Assembly (NCBI GenBank): GCA_963708425.1
Contig: OY970206.1
Coordinates: 1,612,001 to 1,676,000, forward strand
Direction of reading: 5' to 3'
Source of the DNA: JACMNW01 sp963708425
GTDB taxonomy: Bacteria; Pseudomonadota; Alphaproteobacteria; Rhodobacterales; Rhodobacteraceae
DNA: 64,000 nt
Part shown: piece by piece, positions 31,238 to 40,589 of the stretch
Layout of the letters: the number at the start of each line of letters is the position of its first letter
How positions within the stretch are numbered: position 1 is the first letter of the stretch
Program-made: the position numbers and the translations under genes
The notes under the pieces: model-generated
The model's input: only the letters and a program-made list of their open reading frames with translations
The model's database searches: none
What the model was told of the DNA's origin: nothing

Positions 31238-34200
31238 TTACTCCGCAGGTATCGCTTGGCGTTCATCGCTCAACGGATGCGGCAGATGCACCAGCATTTC
31301 CTTCGGGCAAATCTGCACGAAGTTACCCCGCTCAATCGCCCAATCCGCCAGAATACGCGCAGCCTTCACCGACCCGGTTTCTGCCACATGGCTTTCGATC
31401 AGCCCTCGCAGTTGCGCCTCCCAATGCGGGTGAGACACAGCATTGGTCACCAATGATTCGGCATTGATAAACGCCGATGTCATGCGCTTTGGATCATACA
31501 GATAGGCCATGCCCCCGGTCATCCCGGCACCAAAGTTGGCACCGATACGGCCCAGAATAACAGCCACACCGCCGGTCATGTATTCACATCCGTTCGATCC
31601 GCAGCCTTCCACCACCACCGATGCACCAGAATTGCGCACTGCAAACCGCTCCCCCGCGCGGCCCGCCGCAAACAGATAGCCCGCAGTGGCACCATACAGC
31701 ACTGTGTTACCGATAATGGTATTTTCCGATGCCTCCAACGGTGACGCCATCGGCGGGCGCACCACAATCATGCCCCCCGACAAGCCCTTGCCGACATAGT
31801 CGTTGGCATCGCCCATCACCTCCAGCTTCAACCCGCGCGCGGCAAACGCACCAAGCGATTGCCCACACGATCCAGACAGTTTCACCGTCAGATGATCCGG
31901 CTGCAAATTGTTTCGCATCCCGAACTTGCGCACGATATGGCTGGATGCCCGCGTGCCAATCGTCCGATGCGTGTTCCGCACCGCATAAGACAACTGCATC
32001 TTTTCGCCGTCCTCAAAGAACCGCGCGCCATCTTTCACAATTTCGGCGTCCAGCGTATCCGGCACCGCATTGCGCGGCTTGCTGCGGTCATAGGTGATCT
32101 TCTGCGATCCATCGACGGTAATCAGCAGCGGGTTCAAATCCAGATCGTCCAGATGCGCCGCACCCCGGCTGACCTGCGACAGCAAATCCGCCCGCCCGAT
32201 TATTTCATCCATCGACCGCGCGCCGATGCTCGCCAATATTTCCCGCACTTCCTGCGCGTAGAAGGTGATCAGGTTCACCACCTTATCTGCCGTGCCGGTA
32301 AACTTGGCCCGCAACGCCGGGTCTTGGGTGCAAACTCCAACCGGGCAGGTGTTCGATTGGCATTGCCGCACCATGATGCAGCCCATCGCAATCAGCGCCG
32401 CCGTGCCAATGCCGTACTCCTCGGCCCCCATCATCGCGGCCATCACCACATCGCGACCCGTCCGCAGCCCACCATCGGTGCGCAGCGTTACCCGCTCGCG
32501 CAGGTTGTTCATCGCCAGCACCTGATGCGCCTCGGTCAGGCCCATTTCCCACGGCAGACCGGCGTATTTGATGCTGGTCGCGGGCGATGCCCCCGTGCCG
32601 CCATTGTGCCCCGAGATCAGGATGATATCGGCCTTCGCCTTTGCCACCCCCGCCGCAATCGTGCCCACGCCGCTCGACGAAACCAGCTTCACCGTCACTT
32701 TGGCGCGGGGGTTAATCTGCTTCAGGTCATAGATCAGCTGCGCCAAATCCTCGATCGAATAGATATCGTGGTGCGGCGGCGGGCTGATCAAAGTCACCCC
32801 CTTGGTCGAATGCCGCAACCGCGCGATCAACTCGGTCACTTTCATGCCCGGCAATTGCCCGCCCTCACCCGGCTTGGCCCCTTGGGCGACCTTGATCTCC
32901 AACTCCTCACAAGCGTTCAGATATTCCGCCGTCACGCCAAAGCGCCCCGATGCCACCTGCTTGATCTTGGCACTTGGGTTATCTCCATTTGCCTCTGGCA
33001 AGAAATGCGCCGGGTCTTCGCCGCCTTCGCCCGAATCCGACTTTGCCCCAATCCGGTTCATTGCCACGTTCAGTGTCTTATGCGCCTCTGGTCCCAAGGC
33101 TCCAAGGCTCATCCCCGGCGTCACAAACCGCTTGCGAATCGAGGTGATGCTTTCAACCTCTTCAATCGGCACGGCTTTGCCCAGTGTCTTGATATCCAGC
33201 AAATCACGCAGATGGATCGGCGGGTTCGCCCGCATCGCCGCCGAATACTGCTTCCAGATGTCATAGCTGGCACGGTCACACGCCGATTGCAGCATGTGCA
33301 TGGTCTGCGCTTCCCAAGCGTGCTTTTCCCCCGACCGGCGCGCCTTGTAGAAGCCGCCGATTGGCAGCACATCCTGCCCGCCCTTCCAGCCCTTGGCATG
33401 CACTTCCACCAGCTTCAGCTGGATACCAGACACCCCAATGCCGGAAATCCGGCTATGCATGCCCGGAAAATACTCCGCCACCATGGCACGGCTTAACCCC
33501 ACCGCCTCAAAGTTCAGACCACCGCGATAGCTGGAGACGACCGATATCCCCATCTTCGACATGATCTTCAGCAGGCCCGCATCAATCGCATCGCGATACC
33601 GGCGCATCGCGTCGGTCAAACTGCCTTCAATCAGCCCGCGCTGCACCCGGTCCGCCACCGAATCCTGCGCCAGATACGCGTTCACCGTCGTCGCCCCACC
33701 ACCAATCAGCACGGCAAAGTAATGCGCATCAATGCATTCGGCAGACCGCACGTTGATCGAACAGAACGTCCGCAACCCCTTTCGCGTCAGCCATGAATGC
33801 ACGGCACTGGTCGCCAAAATCATCGGCATCGCCACCGCCTCCGGCCCCTGATGCTGATCCGTCAACACCAGATGCCCGGCGCCAGACCGCACTGCATCTT
33901 CCGCTTCCGCCCGAATCCGCTCCAACCCCTGTCGCAACGCATCGGGGCCGTTATCGGCAAAGGTGCAATCAATATGCGCCACCGCAGCGCCAAACTGCGT
34001 GACCATCACATCGAATTCGGCGTTGGCGATGAACGGGCTTTCCAGCACCAGAATTTCCGTCTGCGACGAATGCTCGTCCAGCACGTTCTTCAAATTGCCG
34101 AACCGCGTTTTCAGGCTCATCACCCGGCCTTCGCGCAGGCTGTCAATCGGCGGGTTCGTCACTTGACTGAAATTCTGCCGAAAGAAATGGCTCAACGGCC

Positions 34201-35770
34201 GGTAAATCGACGACAAAACCGCCGCCGGCGTATCATCGCCCATCGAGGCGACCAGTTCCTTACCATCCTCCGCCATCGGCGCCAGAACCTGTTCCAGTTC
34301 CTCCAGCGTATAGCCCGCCGCGATCTGCCGCTTGCGCAGTTCCGCACCGTCAAACAGCGCCGTCTCGGGCACGTCCCGCAACAGCGCGTTCAGGTCAACC
34401 ACCTTGGACACCCACTCGCCAAACGGCTGCGCCGCCGCCAGTTTGTTCTTCAATTCGGTATCGTGGTACAGCTTGCCCGCTGCCATATCGACGGCAATCA
34501 TCTGCCCCGGCCCCAGCGCACCCTTTTCGCGCACGGTAGTTTCATCAATCGGCACCATGCCCGCTTCCGAGCCCGCAATCAGCAGTCCATCCCCGGTCAC
34601 CACATAGCGCATCGGGCGCAACCCGTTGCGGTCCAGCCCACCACAAACCCAGCGGCCATCCGTCATCGCCAACGCCGCCGGGCCATCCCACGGCTCCATC
34701 ACCGAATTGCAATAGCCGTACATATCGGCCCAAGCTTTCGGCATATCGGTCGTCGTTTTCGACCACGCTTCGGGTACCATCATGGTCTTGGTCATCGGTG
34801 CATTCCGCCCCGACCGCACCATCACTTCGAACACCGCATCCAAGGCCCCAGAATCGCTGGTCCCCGCCGGAATGATCGGCTTGATATCCTCGGCCGCATC
34901 GCCAAAGTTGTTCGACGCCATGCGAATTTCATGGCTTTTCATCCAGTTCACGTTGCCCTTCAACGTGTTGATCTCACCGTTATGCGCCAACATGCGGAAC
35001 GGCTGCGCCAGCCACCACTGCGGGAAGGTGTTGGTCGAATAGCGCTGATGATAAATCGCAAAGGCGGATTCAAACCGTTCGTCCATCAGATCGGGGTAAA
35101 ACACCGCCACCTGCTCGGCCAGCATCATGCCTTTGTAGATGATCGACCGGCACGACAGGCTGCACAGATACACGCCCTGAATTTGCGCCGCCAACGCCGC
35201 CTTCTCGATCCGTCTGCGAATGATATACAGCTCACGCTCAAACGCCTCGGCATCAATGTCCTTGTCGCAGCGGATCAAGATCTGCTCGATCTCGGGCCGC
35301 GTCGCATTGGCCTTATCACCCAGCACAGACACATCAACTGGCACATGCCGCCAGCCGTAAATGTAATGCCCCATCCGCAAAACTTCGGTTTCCACAATCG
35401 TGCGGCAGCGTTCCTGCGCGCCAAAATCGGTGCGCGGCAAAAACACCTGCCCGACTGCTATCAACTTGCTGGTATCCGCCTCATGCCCGGTGCGCCGCAC
35501 CTGATCATAGAAAAACTTCACTGGGATTTGCACATGAATACCGGCACCGTCGCCGGTCTTGCCATCGGCATCCACCGCCCCCCGATGCCAAACCGCCTTC
35601 AGCGCCGCGATGCCGTTTTCCACCACGCGCCTGCTTGGCTTGCCCGAAATCGCCACCACCAACCCCACGCCACAAGACGCATGTTCATCATCCGCCTTGT
35701 AAAGCGAATGCTCGTCCATAAAGGCGCGCTTTGCCTCTTCGGCAGCAACCCAGGCATCATCATAAATCAT
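31238..35770 (-). CDS. gltB: Glutamate synthase, large subunit
   Basis: Large subunit of NADPH-dependent GOGAT, which makes two glutamates from glutamine and 2-oxoglutarate. The 1510-residue length is normal. Cys33 in ASCGVGLVVA is the expected N-terminal nucleophile of the glutaminase domain after removal of the first 32 residues. The FMN/synthase domain has ALGPEAHKTLNVAMNRIGAK and SGHNGGTGASPATSIKYAG. The 3Fe-4S cluster motif is CIMVRQCQSNTCPVGVC, and the C-terminal glycine-rich beta-helix domain is GXXG-rich. It is the last gene of gltD-secreted-GFA-gltB, coupled to the GFA gene by an ATGA overlap. Confidence 0.97.
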   Translation of the reverse strand: MIYDDAWVAAEEAKRAFMDEHSLYKADDEHASCGVGLVVAISGKPSRRVVENGIAALKAVWHRGAVDADGKTGDGAGIHVQIPVKFFYDQVRRTGHEADTSKLIAVGQVFLPRTDFGAQERCRTIVETEVLRMGHYIYGWRHVPVDVSVLGDKANATRPEIEQILIRCDKDIDAEAFERELYIIRRRIEKAALAAQIQGVYLCSLSCRSIIYKGMMLAEQVAVFYPDLMDERFESAFAIYHQRYSTNTFPQWWLAQPFRMLAHNGEINTLKGNVNWMKSHEIRMASNNFGDAAEDIKPIIPAGTSDSGALDAVFEVMVRSGRNAPMTKTMMVPEAWSKTTTDMPKAWADMYGYCNSVMEPWDGPAALAMTDGRWVCGGLDRNGLRPMRYVVTGDGLLIAGSEAGMVPIDETTVREKGALGPGQMIAVDMAAGKLYHDTELKNKLAAAQPFGEWVSKVVDLNALLRDVPETALFDGAELRKRQIAAGYTLEELEQVLAPMAEDGKELVASMGDDTPAAVLSSIYRPLSHFFRQNFSQVTNPPIDSLREGRVMSLKTRFGNLKNVLDEHSSQTEILVLESPFIANAEFDVMVTQFGAAVAHIDCTFADNGPDALRQGLERIRAEAEDAVRSGAGHLVLTDQHQGPEAVAMPMILATSAVHSWLTRKGLRTFCSINVRSAECIDAHYFAVLIGGGATTVNAYLAQDSVADRVQRGLIEGSLTDAMRRYRDAIDAGLLKIMSKMGISVVSSYRGGLNFEAVGLSRAMVAEYFPGMHSRISGIGVSGIQLKLVEVHAKGWKGGQDVLPIGGFYKARRSGEKHAWEAQTMHMLQSACDRASYDIWKQYSAAMRANPPIHLRDLLDIKTLGKAVPIEEVESITSIRKRFVTPGMSLGALGPEAHKTLNVAMNRIGAKSDSGEGGEDPAHFLPEANGDNPSAKIKQVASGRFGVTAEYLNACEELEIKVAQGAKPGEGGQLPGMKVTELIARLRHSTKGVTLISPPPHHDIYSIEDLAQLIYDLKQINPRAKVTVKLVSSSGVGTIAAGVAKAKADIILISGHNGGTGASPATSIKYAGLPWEMGLTEAHQVLAMNNLRERVTLRTDGGLRTGRDVVMAAMMGAEEYGIGTAALIAMGCIMVRQCQSNTCPVGVCTQDPALRAKFTGTADKVVNLITFYAQEVREILASIGARSMDEIIGRADLLSQVSRGAAHLDDLDLNPLLITVDGSQKITYDRSKPRNAVPDTLDAEIVKDGARFFEDGEKMQLSYAVRNTHRTIGTRASSHIVRKFGMRNNLQPDHLTVKLSGSCGQSLGAFAARGLKLEVMGDANDYVGKGLSGGMIVVRPPMASPLEASENTIIGNTVLYGATAGYLFAAGRAGERFAVRNSGASVVVEGCGSNGCEYMTGGVAVILGRIGANFGAGMTGGMAYLYDPKRMTSAFINAESLVTNAVSHPHWEAQLRGLIESHVAETGSVKAARILADWAIERGNFVQICPKEMLVHLPHPLSDERQAIPAE

Positions 35771-36207
35771 CGCGCGTCTCCCCGCACAAAACGGTGTTTC
35801 TGCTCATATTCGGCTCCGGTCGCTCGCGGATGGTCGCCCGCCAGCCGAACCGAGGCCATAGCCCTGTCGGAATAGACCTCTGATCGCAGCGGGGCACCTG
35901 CGGTCGCATCAAAAAGCCCCGGCATCAGGTCATAGGTGTTGGCCTCTGGCCCCGTATCGCGCATCCACAGATGGCTGCCGCAAACAGAACAGAACGCCCG
36001 TTCGGCAAAATCAGATGAAGCATAGCGCGCAACCGGGCCCGTCACCGTCACCCCTGCCGCATCGGCGTTGAAGCACAAGAACAGTCCGCCCGACCAGCGC
36101 TGGCACATCCGGCAATGGCAGGCACCGGGGCGCGGATCATGCGCGCCCGCCACCGTGATCGACACGGCACCGCACAGACAGTGCCCGGTGATCACCTTAT
36201 CGCTCAT
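35767..36207 (-). CDS. GFA-family (CENP-V/GFA domain) protein
   Basis: A 146-residue zinc-binding protein of the GFA (glutathione-dependent formaldehyde-activating enzyme-like) family. Zinc ligands are the cysteines in GHCLCGAV, the Cys-x-Cys-x-x-Cys in ACHCRMCQRWSGG, and FCSVCGSHLW. Catalytic roles in this family are poorly established; some bind S-hydroxymethylglutathione. It overlaps gltB by ATGA (35767-35770) at its stop, and its own ATG overlaps the stop of the upstream secreted-protein gene (36204-36207). Thus it is tightly coupled on both sides inside the glt operon. Confidence 0.87.
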   Translation of the reverse strand: MSDKVITGHCLCGAVSITVAGAHDPRPGACHCRMCQRWSGGLFLCFNADAAGVTVTGPVARYASSDFAERAFCSVCGSHLWMRDTGPEANTYDLMPGLFDATAGAPLRSEVYSDRAMASVRLAGDHPRATGAEYEQKHRFVRGDAR

Positions 36208-36917
36208 GGCCGTGCCGCTACTGGCACGATGGCCAGCCCGCCGCCATCAGCCTGTGATGTCACCACATCGCAGTCAAAAATCGGCTCGGTCGATCCAAAC
36301 TTCGGCTCACCCGGCAGGATGAAAAGCATCGGGCTGCCATCAATCGGCACAAAGCCGGTACCATCATCCCATTCCGATGGCCCGGCAAAGAACGTCCGCC
36401 ATTCCGGGCTGATAAATTCGTTACCGCGCGACCGGCGCAGAACATTGCCGCTCATGTCCGTTTCGGTAAATTCGAACTCCGTCTGCTTCAGCGTCACGCC
36501 GTCGATGACAAAACTCTTGCCTGTCAGCTTGTCAAAACCGCGCACCCGGGTTTGCTCGCCGGTTTCCTTGGTCAGCCCAAAGGCAAAATCATCTTTGCCG
36601 GTCGACAACAGATCGCTGAACGACGCCGGGTCTTCGGGGTTCGGGTCAAGCGTCTGGCGCACCGTCGGGTTCACATCATAGCTTTCGATCCACTGCGTTT
36701 CAGAATCGACCTTGCTTTTGAAGAACACGCCCTCTTGGTCAAAGTCCTGCCGCCACAGATCACCCGGCGCGTCGGCGCTGCATTTGTAATAGTTTGAAAC
36801 CCGGCATTGCCGCGATTGCACCGTCAAGAACGTTGTGCAGCCCTCGGGTGCCGCAAACGTTCCGGCAGTGGCGGGGGTGGCCAGCATCACAGCGAATAGA
36901 ACGGCGGCTTTCTTCAT
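36204..36917 (-). CDS. Secreted hypothetical protein in the glt operon
   Basis: A 237-residue protein with a signal peptide (MKKAAVLFAVMLATPATAG) and a mature beta-rich part with four early cysteines or cysteine pairs (EGCTTFLTVQSRQCRVSNYY, KCSADAPG, and FDCDV near the end). I do not recognise a function. Periplasmic location is likely. It is coupled to the GFA gene by an ATGA overlap and follows gltD by 111 bases. Three TGCAC boxes in exact 11-base steps lie in that gap. No sign of glutamate-synthase-related domains. Confidence 0.75.
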   Translation of the reverse strand: MKKAAVLFAVMLATPATAGTFAAPEGCTTFLTVQSRQCRVSNYYKCSADAPGDLWRQDFDQEGVFFKSKVDSETQWIESYDVNPTVRQTLDPNPEDPASFSDLLSTGKDDFAFGLTKETGEQTRVRGFDKLTGKSFVIDGVTLKQTEFEFTETDMSGNVLRRSRGNEFISPEWRTFFAGPSEWDDGTGFVPIDGSPMLFILPGEPKFGSTEPIFDCDVVTSQADGGGLAIVPVAARP

Positions 36918-36991
36918 GATCCATCCTCAACTTAGTTCAGGCGTGCTGCCCGATTTCGGTTTCAATCGCTGCGCAAGGTCCGTCAATCGTA

Positions 36992-37018
36992 TGCACGCAG
37001 TATGCACAGGGGGTGCAC
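36992..37018. promoter_or_regulatory. Three phased TGCAC boxes between gltD and the secreted gene
   Basis: TGCAC occurs at 36992-36996, 37003-37007 and 37014-37018, exactly 11 bases apart, so all three lie on one face of the helix. The block starts 75 bases upstream of the secreted gene start (36917, minus strand) and ends 11 bases from the gltD stop codon. It could be an operator for an internal promoter driving the secreted gene, the GFA gene and gltB. No protein is known to bind it. Confidence 0.45.
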
Positions 37019-37028
37019 AGACAGTGTA

Positions 37029-38465
37029 TCACTCTGCCGCGACCGCCGCAGGCTGCGCCAGATAGTCCAAAATTGCATCGGCGGCCTCGCGCCCATCACG
37101 AATTGCCCACACCACAAGGCTGGCCCCACGCACAATATCACCCGCCGCATAAACGCCCGGAAGGTTGGTTGCATGGCTGCGGAAGTCCGCCTTGATGGTG
37201 CCCCAGCGCGTTACCGCCAGCTCTGGCACGCCCCACAGCGTCGGTATCGCCTCAGGCTCAAACCCCAACGCCATGATGACCAGATCGGCAGGCTCCACAT
37301 AGTCAGCATCCTCAATGATTTCAGGTACTTGCCTGCCCGTTGCATCGGGCGCGCCAAGCCGCATCTTCTGCACCATCACGCCGTCAACCGCAGTGCCGCC
37401 GGAAAATCCTTTGGGGGCAGAAAGCCAAACAAATTCAACGCCTTCTTCCTCGGCATTGGCCACTTCACGCAATGATCCAGGCATGTTCGCGCGGTCACGG
37501 CGATACAGGCATTTCACCGAAACCGCCCCCTGCCGAACCGCCGTCCGCACACAATCCATCGCCGTGTCACCGCCACCAATGACCACCACCCGCTTGCCGG
37601 CGGCGTTCAATTCCCCGCTGTCAAATTCGGCGACCTCATCGCCAAAACTCTTCCGATTGCTCGCCGTCAGAAAATCCAGCGCCGCAACCACACCCGATGC
37701 GCCAACCCCCGGCGCCGCCAGATCGCGTGCCTTGTAAACACCCGTCGCAATCAGCACCGCATCATGCTTGCCGCGAATGGCATCAAAGCTGATATCTTCC
37801 CCCACACGGCAGTTCAGCACAAACTGCACACCCGCTTGTTCTAATTGAGAAATCCGCTGCATCACCACTGGCTTTTCCAGCTTGAAACCGGGGATGCCAT
37901 AGGTCAGCAATCCCCCCGCGCGGTCATAGAGGTCATACACCGTCACCTGCACACCGCGCCTGCGCAACACATCCGCCGCCGCCAAACCACCCGGCCCAGC
38001 GCCAATAATCGCAACTGATTCCGTGCGTTCCGAATGCGGCACAATCGGCTTCACCCAGCCGTTTTCCCACGCAAGATCGGTCAGGTATTTTTCCACCGAC
38101 CCGATGGTCACCGTGCCGTGGCCGGAGTTTTCAATGACGCAATTGCCTTCACAAAGCCGGTCCTGCGGGCAGATGCGGCCACAAATTTCCGGGAATGTAT
38201 TCGTGGCCTGCGACAGTTCATACGCCTCTTGCAACCGCCCTTCCGCCGTCAGGCGCAGCCAATCGGGGATGTTGTTGTGCAACGGGCAATGCGTCTGGCA
38301 ATAAGGCACGCCGCATTGGCTGCACCGCCCCGCCTGTTCCGCGGCCTTGTTGGCCGCGTACTCGCGGTAAATCTCATGGAAATCTGTGGCGCGCAGATTG
38401 GGCGCACGCTTCTCAGGCATTTCCTTCGCCACAGTGACGAATTTAAGCATGTGCTGCGTGGCCAT
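37029..38465 (-). CDS. gltD: Glutamate synthase, small subunit
   Basis: FAD and Fe-S subunit that passes electrons from NADPH to GltB. The 478-residue protein has two N-terminal cysteine clusters (CSQCGVPYCQTHCPLHNNIP and CGRICPQDRLCEGNCV), the FAD loop IIGAGPGGLAAADVLRRRG, and the NADPH loop VIGGGDTAMDCVRTAVRQG. The ATG at 38465 follows GAGGGAGCAG. It is the first gene of gltD-secreted-GFA-gltB. Its 161-base upstream region carries two 20-base direct repeats 74 bases apart. Confidence 0.97.
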   Translation of the reverse strand: MATQHMLKFVTVAKEMPEKRAPNLRATDFHEIYREYAANKAAEQAGRCSQCGVPYCQTHCPLHNNIPDWLRLTAEGRLQEAYELSQATNTFPEICGRICPQDRLCEGNCVIENSGHGTVTIGSVEKYLTDLAWENGWVKPIVPHSERTESVAIIGAGPGGLAAADVLRRRGVQVTVYDLYDRAGGLLTYGIPGFKLEKPVVMQRISQLEQAGVQFVLNCRVGEDISFDAIRGKHDAVLIATGVYKARDLAAPGVGASGVVAALDFLTASNRKSFGDEVAEFDSGELNAAGKRVVVIGGGDTAMDCVRTAVRQGAVSVKCLYRRDRANMPGSLREVANAEEEGVEFVWLSAPKGFSGGTAVDGVMVQKMRLGAPDATGRQVPEIIEDADYVEPADLVIMALGFEPEAIPTLWGVPELAVTRWGTIKADFRSHATNLPGVYAAGDIVRGASLVVWAIRDGREAADAILDYLAQPAAVAAE

Positions 38466-38529
38466 AACTTCTGCTCCCTCACGGAAATCCCGGGACCGCC
38501 GTCATACTGCACCGCCCACGTAAATAAAA

Positions 38530-38623
38530 GGCAGCACTACTTACCTATTTATCGGTTTTCTTGGAGATAGTTCAAAAATACTGTCAGTTTCTGTGAAATA
38601 TCAGGCAACTATACTTACCTATT
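38530..38623. promoter_or_regulatory. Paired 20-base direct repeats upstream of gltD
   Basis: GGCAGCACTACTTACCTATT (38530-38549) and GGCAACTATACTTACCTATT (38604-38623) agree at 17 of 20 positions, with ACTTACCTATT identical. Their start points are 74 bases apart, close to seven helical turns. The region is notably AT-rich compared with its surroundings and lies immediately upstream of gltD, so a regulatory role such as a looped or paired operator is likely. The regulator is unknown. Confidence 0.55.
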
Positions 38624-38626
38624 ACC

Positions 38627-39433
38627 TCAATACCCCAATGAAAGCAGCCCCAAAGCCACGCTGCCGACAATGATTCGCCACCAGCCAAACAGTGCAAACC
38701 CATGCGATGAAACATATCCAAGCACCCAGCGCACCACCAAAACCGCTGTGATGAACGCCGCAACGAACCCAATCACGATCTCCGTCATCGCCGTGGTGTC
38801 CAAAACATGGCGGCTTTTATAAAGGTCGTATACAAAAGCTCCAGCCATCGTCGGCATCGACAAAAAGAACGAAAACTCCGCCGCCGCCCTCGTGCTCGCC
38901 CCCAACATCCGCGCCCCGACAATCGTCGCCCCAGACCGCGAAACGCCCGGAATCATTGCCAAACACTGGATGAACCCAATCGCCAAAGCCTTGCCAATCG
39001 GCATCTCGGTGGCATCATCGACCACGACTTTCGGGGCCATCCGTTCCACAAACAACAGCACGATCCCGCCAATGATCAGCATGATCGAAATCAGCCTTGG
39101 CGATTCAAACAACACCGCCTTGATGAAATCCCGCGCCAGAACGCCAATGACAACAGCAGGCAAAAACGCCAAAAGCACCGCCAGAATGAACCGCCTGGCG
39201 GCAGGATCGCGCGGGGCGGAACTGAAGACGTTCCACAATTTGGCCGAATACACCGTCAGGATCGCCAGCACCGCCCCAAGTTGGATTACCACCTCGAACG
39301 TTTTGCCCGCACTTTCAAACCCCAGAAAATGCGCCGACAGCAGCAGATGGCCCGTCGATGATACTGGAATAAATTCGGTCAACCCTTCGATCAGCCCTAA
39401 AAAGGCTGCAACAACAGCGGATTCGGCCATCAT
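38627..39433 (-). CDS. uppP: Undecaprenyl-diphosphate phosphatase
   Basis: Integral membrane phosphatase (BacA family) that recycles undecaprenyl diphosphate for peptidoglycan and LPS synthesis. The 268-residue protein has about eight helices and both catalytic motifs: GLIEGLTEFIPVSSTGHLLL with the E and SSTGH block, and CLAMIPGVSRSGATIVGARM with the PGVSRSGAT block. Start is ATG at 39433 or 39430; GGAGG lies so close that the second is more likely. Downstream of the NDUFA9-like gene by 9 bases, so co-transcribed. Confidence 0.96.
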   Translation of the reverse strand: MMAESAVVAAFLGLIEGLTEFIPVSSTGHLLLSAHFLGFESAGKTFEVVIQLGAVLAILTVYSAKLWNVFSSAPRDPAARRFILAVLLAFLPAVVIGVLARDFIKAVLFESPRLISIMLIIGGIVLLFVERMAPKVVVDDATEMPIGKALAIGFIQCLAMIPGVSRSGATIVGARMLGASTRAAAEFSFFLSMPTMAGAFVYDLYKSRHVLDTTAMTEIVIGFVAAFITAVLVVRWVLGYVSSHGFALFGWWRIIVGSVALGLLSLGY

Positions 39434-39442
39434 GCCTCCGGT

Positions 39443-40426
39443 TCAGGTTTTACGAAGGTTTTTGGCTGAATCCTTGATGGCCGCATACTGCCCCGACGGC
39501 CGATAGCGCCACAGATACTCAGGCAGCACAGCAGCCATCGACGTTGGCGTAATGCCCAAATCGACCAGTCCCTTGGCCCCCGGCGTCACCACGTTGTCAT
39601 GCCGCAGGCTGCGCACCTGATCAGCCGTGATCATGCGGTTTTTCAGCAGACCCAAGGTCAAGGCCTGCAAGATATCAAAGCCAAACGCCATAATCCGCGC
39701 CGCAAAGAACGGCATGTTCAACACCAACCGCCGTCGCTGGATCACGCCCAGCATTTGCGCCATCAAGTCTCGGAAGCTCGCCGCATCCGGCCCACCCAAT
39801 TCATAAGTGCCCGACGACCGACCCAACACACCAGCAACTGCCGCTTGCGCCACATCGTCCACATAAACCGGCTGAAACTTGGTTTCTGCACCCACAACCG
39901 GCAAGATCGGCCCGAACCGAGACATGCTGGCAAAACGGTTGAAGAACTGATCTTCCGCCCCAAAAATCACCGACGGTCGCAAGATCATCGCATTCGGAAA
40001 TGCCGCCAAAACCGCCGCCTCGCCCGCTGCTTTGCTTCGCGCATAAAGGCTGTCGCTTTTCGCATCCGCCCCGATCGCCGAGATATGGACCACATGCCCA
40101 ACGCCCAGTTCCGTCGCCAGACGGGCGATCCGGGCCGCCCCTTGGTGCTGGATCACCTCAAAGCTGTTGCGCCCACCCTTATCGAACGTGCCGACGCAGT
40201 TGACCACTGCATCAGCCCCCTGCATCACTGCGCGCACTGATGCATCGTCACGGATGTTGCAAAACATCGGTTCTACTTGGCCTACCGTTCCGTAGGGCCG
40301 CACGAACAGCGCATCATTCGGTCGCCGAGTTGCCACCCGCACGCGCCAGCCCTCTTTGGCCATCCGTCGGGCAATGTAGCGCCCGATAAAGCCCGAACCG
40401 CCATAGATCGTGACCAGCTTGTTCAT
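39443..40426 (-). CDS. NDUFA9-like NAD(P)-binding protein (atypical SDR)
   Basis: A 327-residue extended Rossmann protein. The cofactor loop is VTIYGGSGFIGRYIARRMA (TGxxGxxG variant). Other marks are VVNCVGTFDKGGRNSFEV, VHISAIGADAKSDSLYARSK with the YxxxK pair, and ILRPSVIFGAEDQFFNRFAS. It is closest in plan to the mitochondrial complex I NDUFA9/39-kDa family, which is common in alphaproteobacteria, where a role with complex I or quinone is only suspected. It lies upstream of uppP in an apparent operon and divergent from tRNA-Leu. Confidence 0.88.
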   Translation of the reverse strand: MNKLVTIYGGSGFIGRYIARRMAKEGWRVRVATRRPNDALFVRPYGTVGQVEPMFCNIRDDASVRAVMQGADAVVNCVGTFDKGGRNSFEVIQHQGAARIARLATELGVGHVVHISAIGADAKSDSLYARSKAAGEAAVLAAFPNAMILRPSVIFGAEDQFFNRFASMSRFGPILPVVGAETKFQPVYVDDVAQAAVAGVLGRSSGTYELGGPDAASFRDLMAQMLGVIQRRRLVLNMPFFAARIMAFGFDILQALTLGLLKNRMITADQVRSLRHDNVVTPGAKGLVDLGITPTSMAAVLPEYLWRYRPSGQYAAIKDSAKNLRKT

Positions 40427-40544
40427 CTTTTCCGCCCCTTCAGGATCGGCTTTGCGTTGCCTGCTTCATTATCTATCGCGGGCGGCTGGAACAAGACGCA
40501 ATGCACTTGGTGCTGGTAAGCGACCGATTTTTCCTATGCCCCGG

Positions 40545-40573
40545 TTGACACCGCACCGCCACCCAACTACGTA
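40545..40573 (+). promoter_or_regulatory. Predicted sigma-70 promoter of tRNA-Leu
   Basis: -35 TTGACA (40545-40550), 17-base spacer, -10 TACGTA (40568-40573), about 17 bases before the tRNA 5' end at 40590. The -35 is a perfect consensus match. Confidence 0.65.
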
Positions 40574-40589
40574 ACCCGCACGACACTGG

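Noticed and set aside
31859..33496. A 545-codon plus-strand open frame over gltB
   Set aside because: Antisense shadow of gltB with no family similarity and no ribosome site of note.
33797..35875. A 692-codon open frame on the plus strand over gltB
   Set aside because: It lies entirely antisense to gltB and the start of the GFA gene, has no recognisable domain, and its residue make-up (very high Arg, His, Pro, Gln) is the usual shadow of GC-rich coding sequence.
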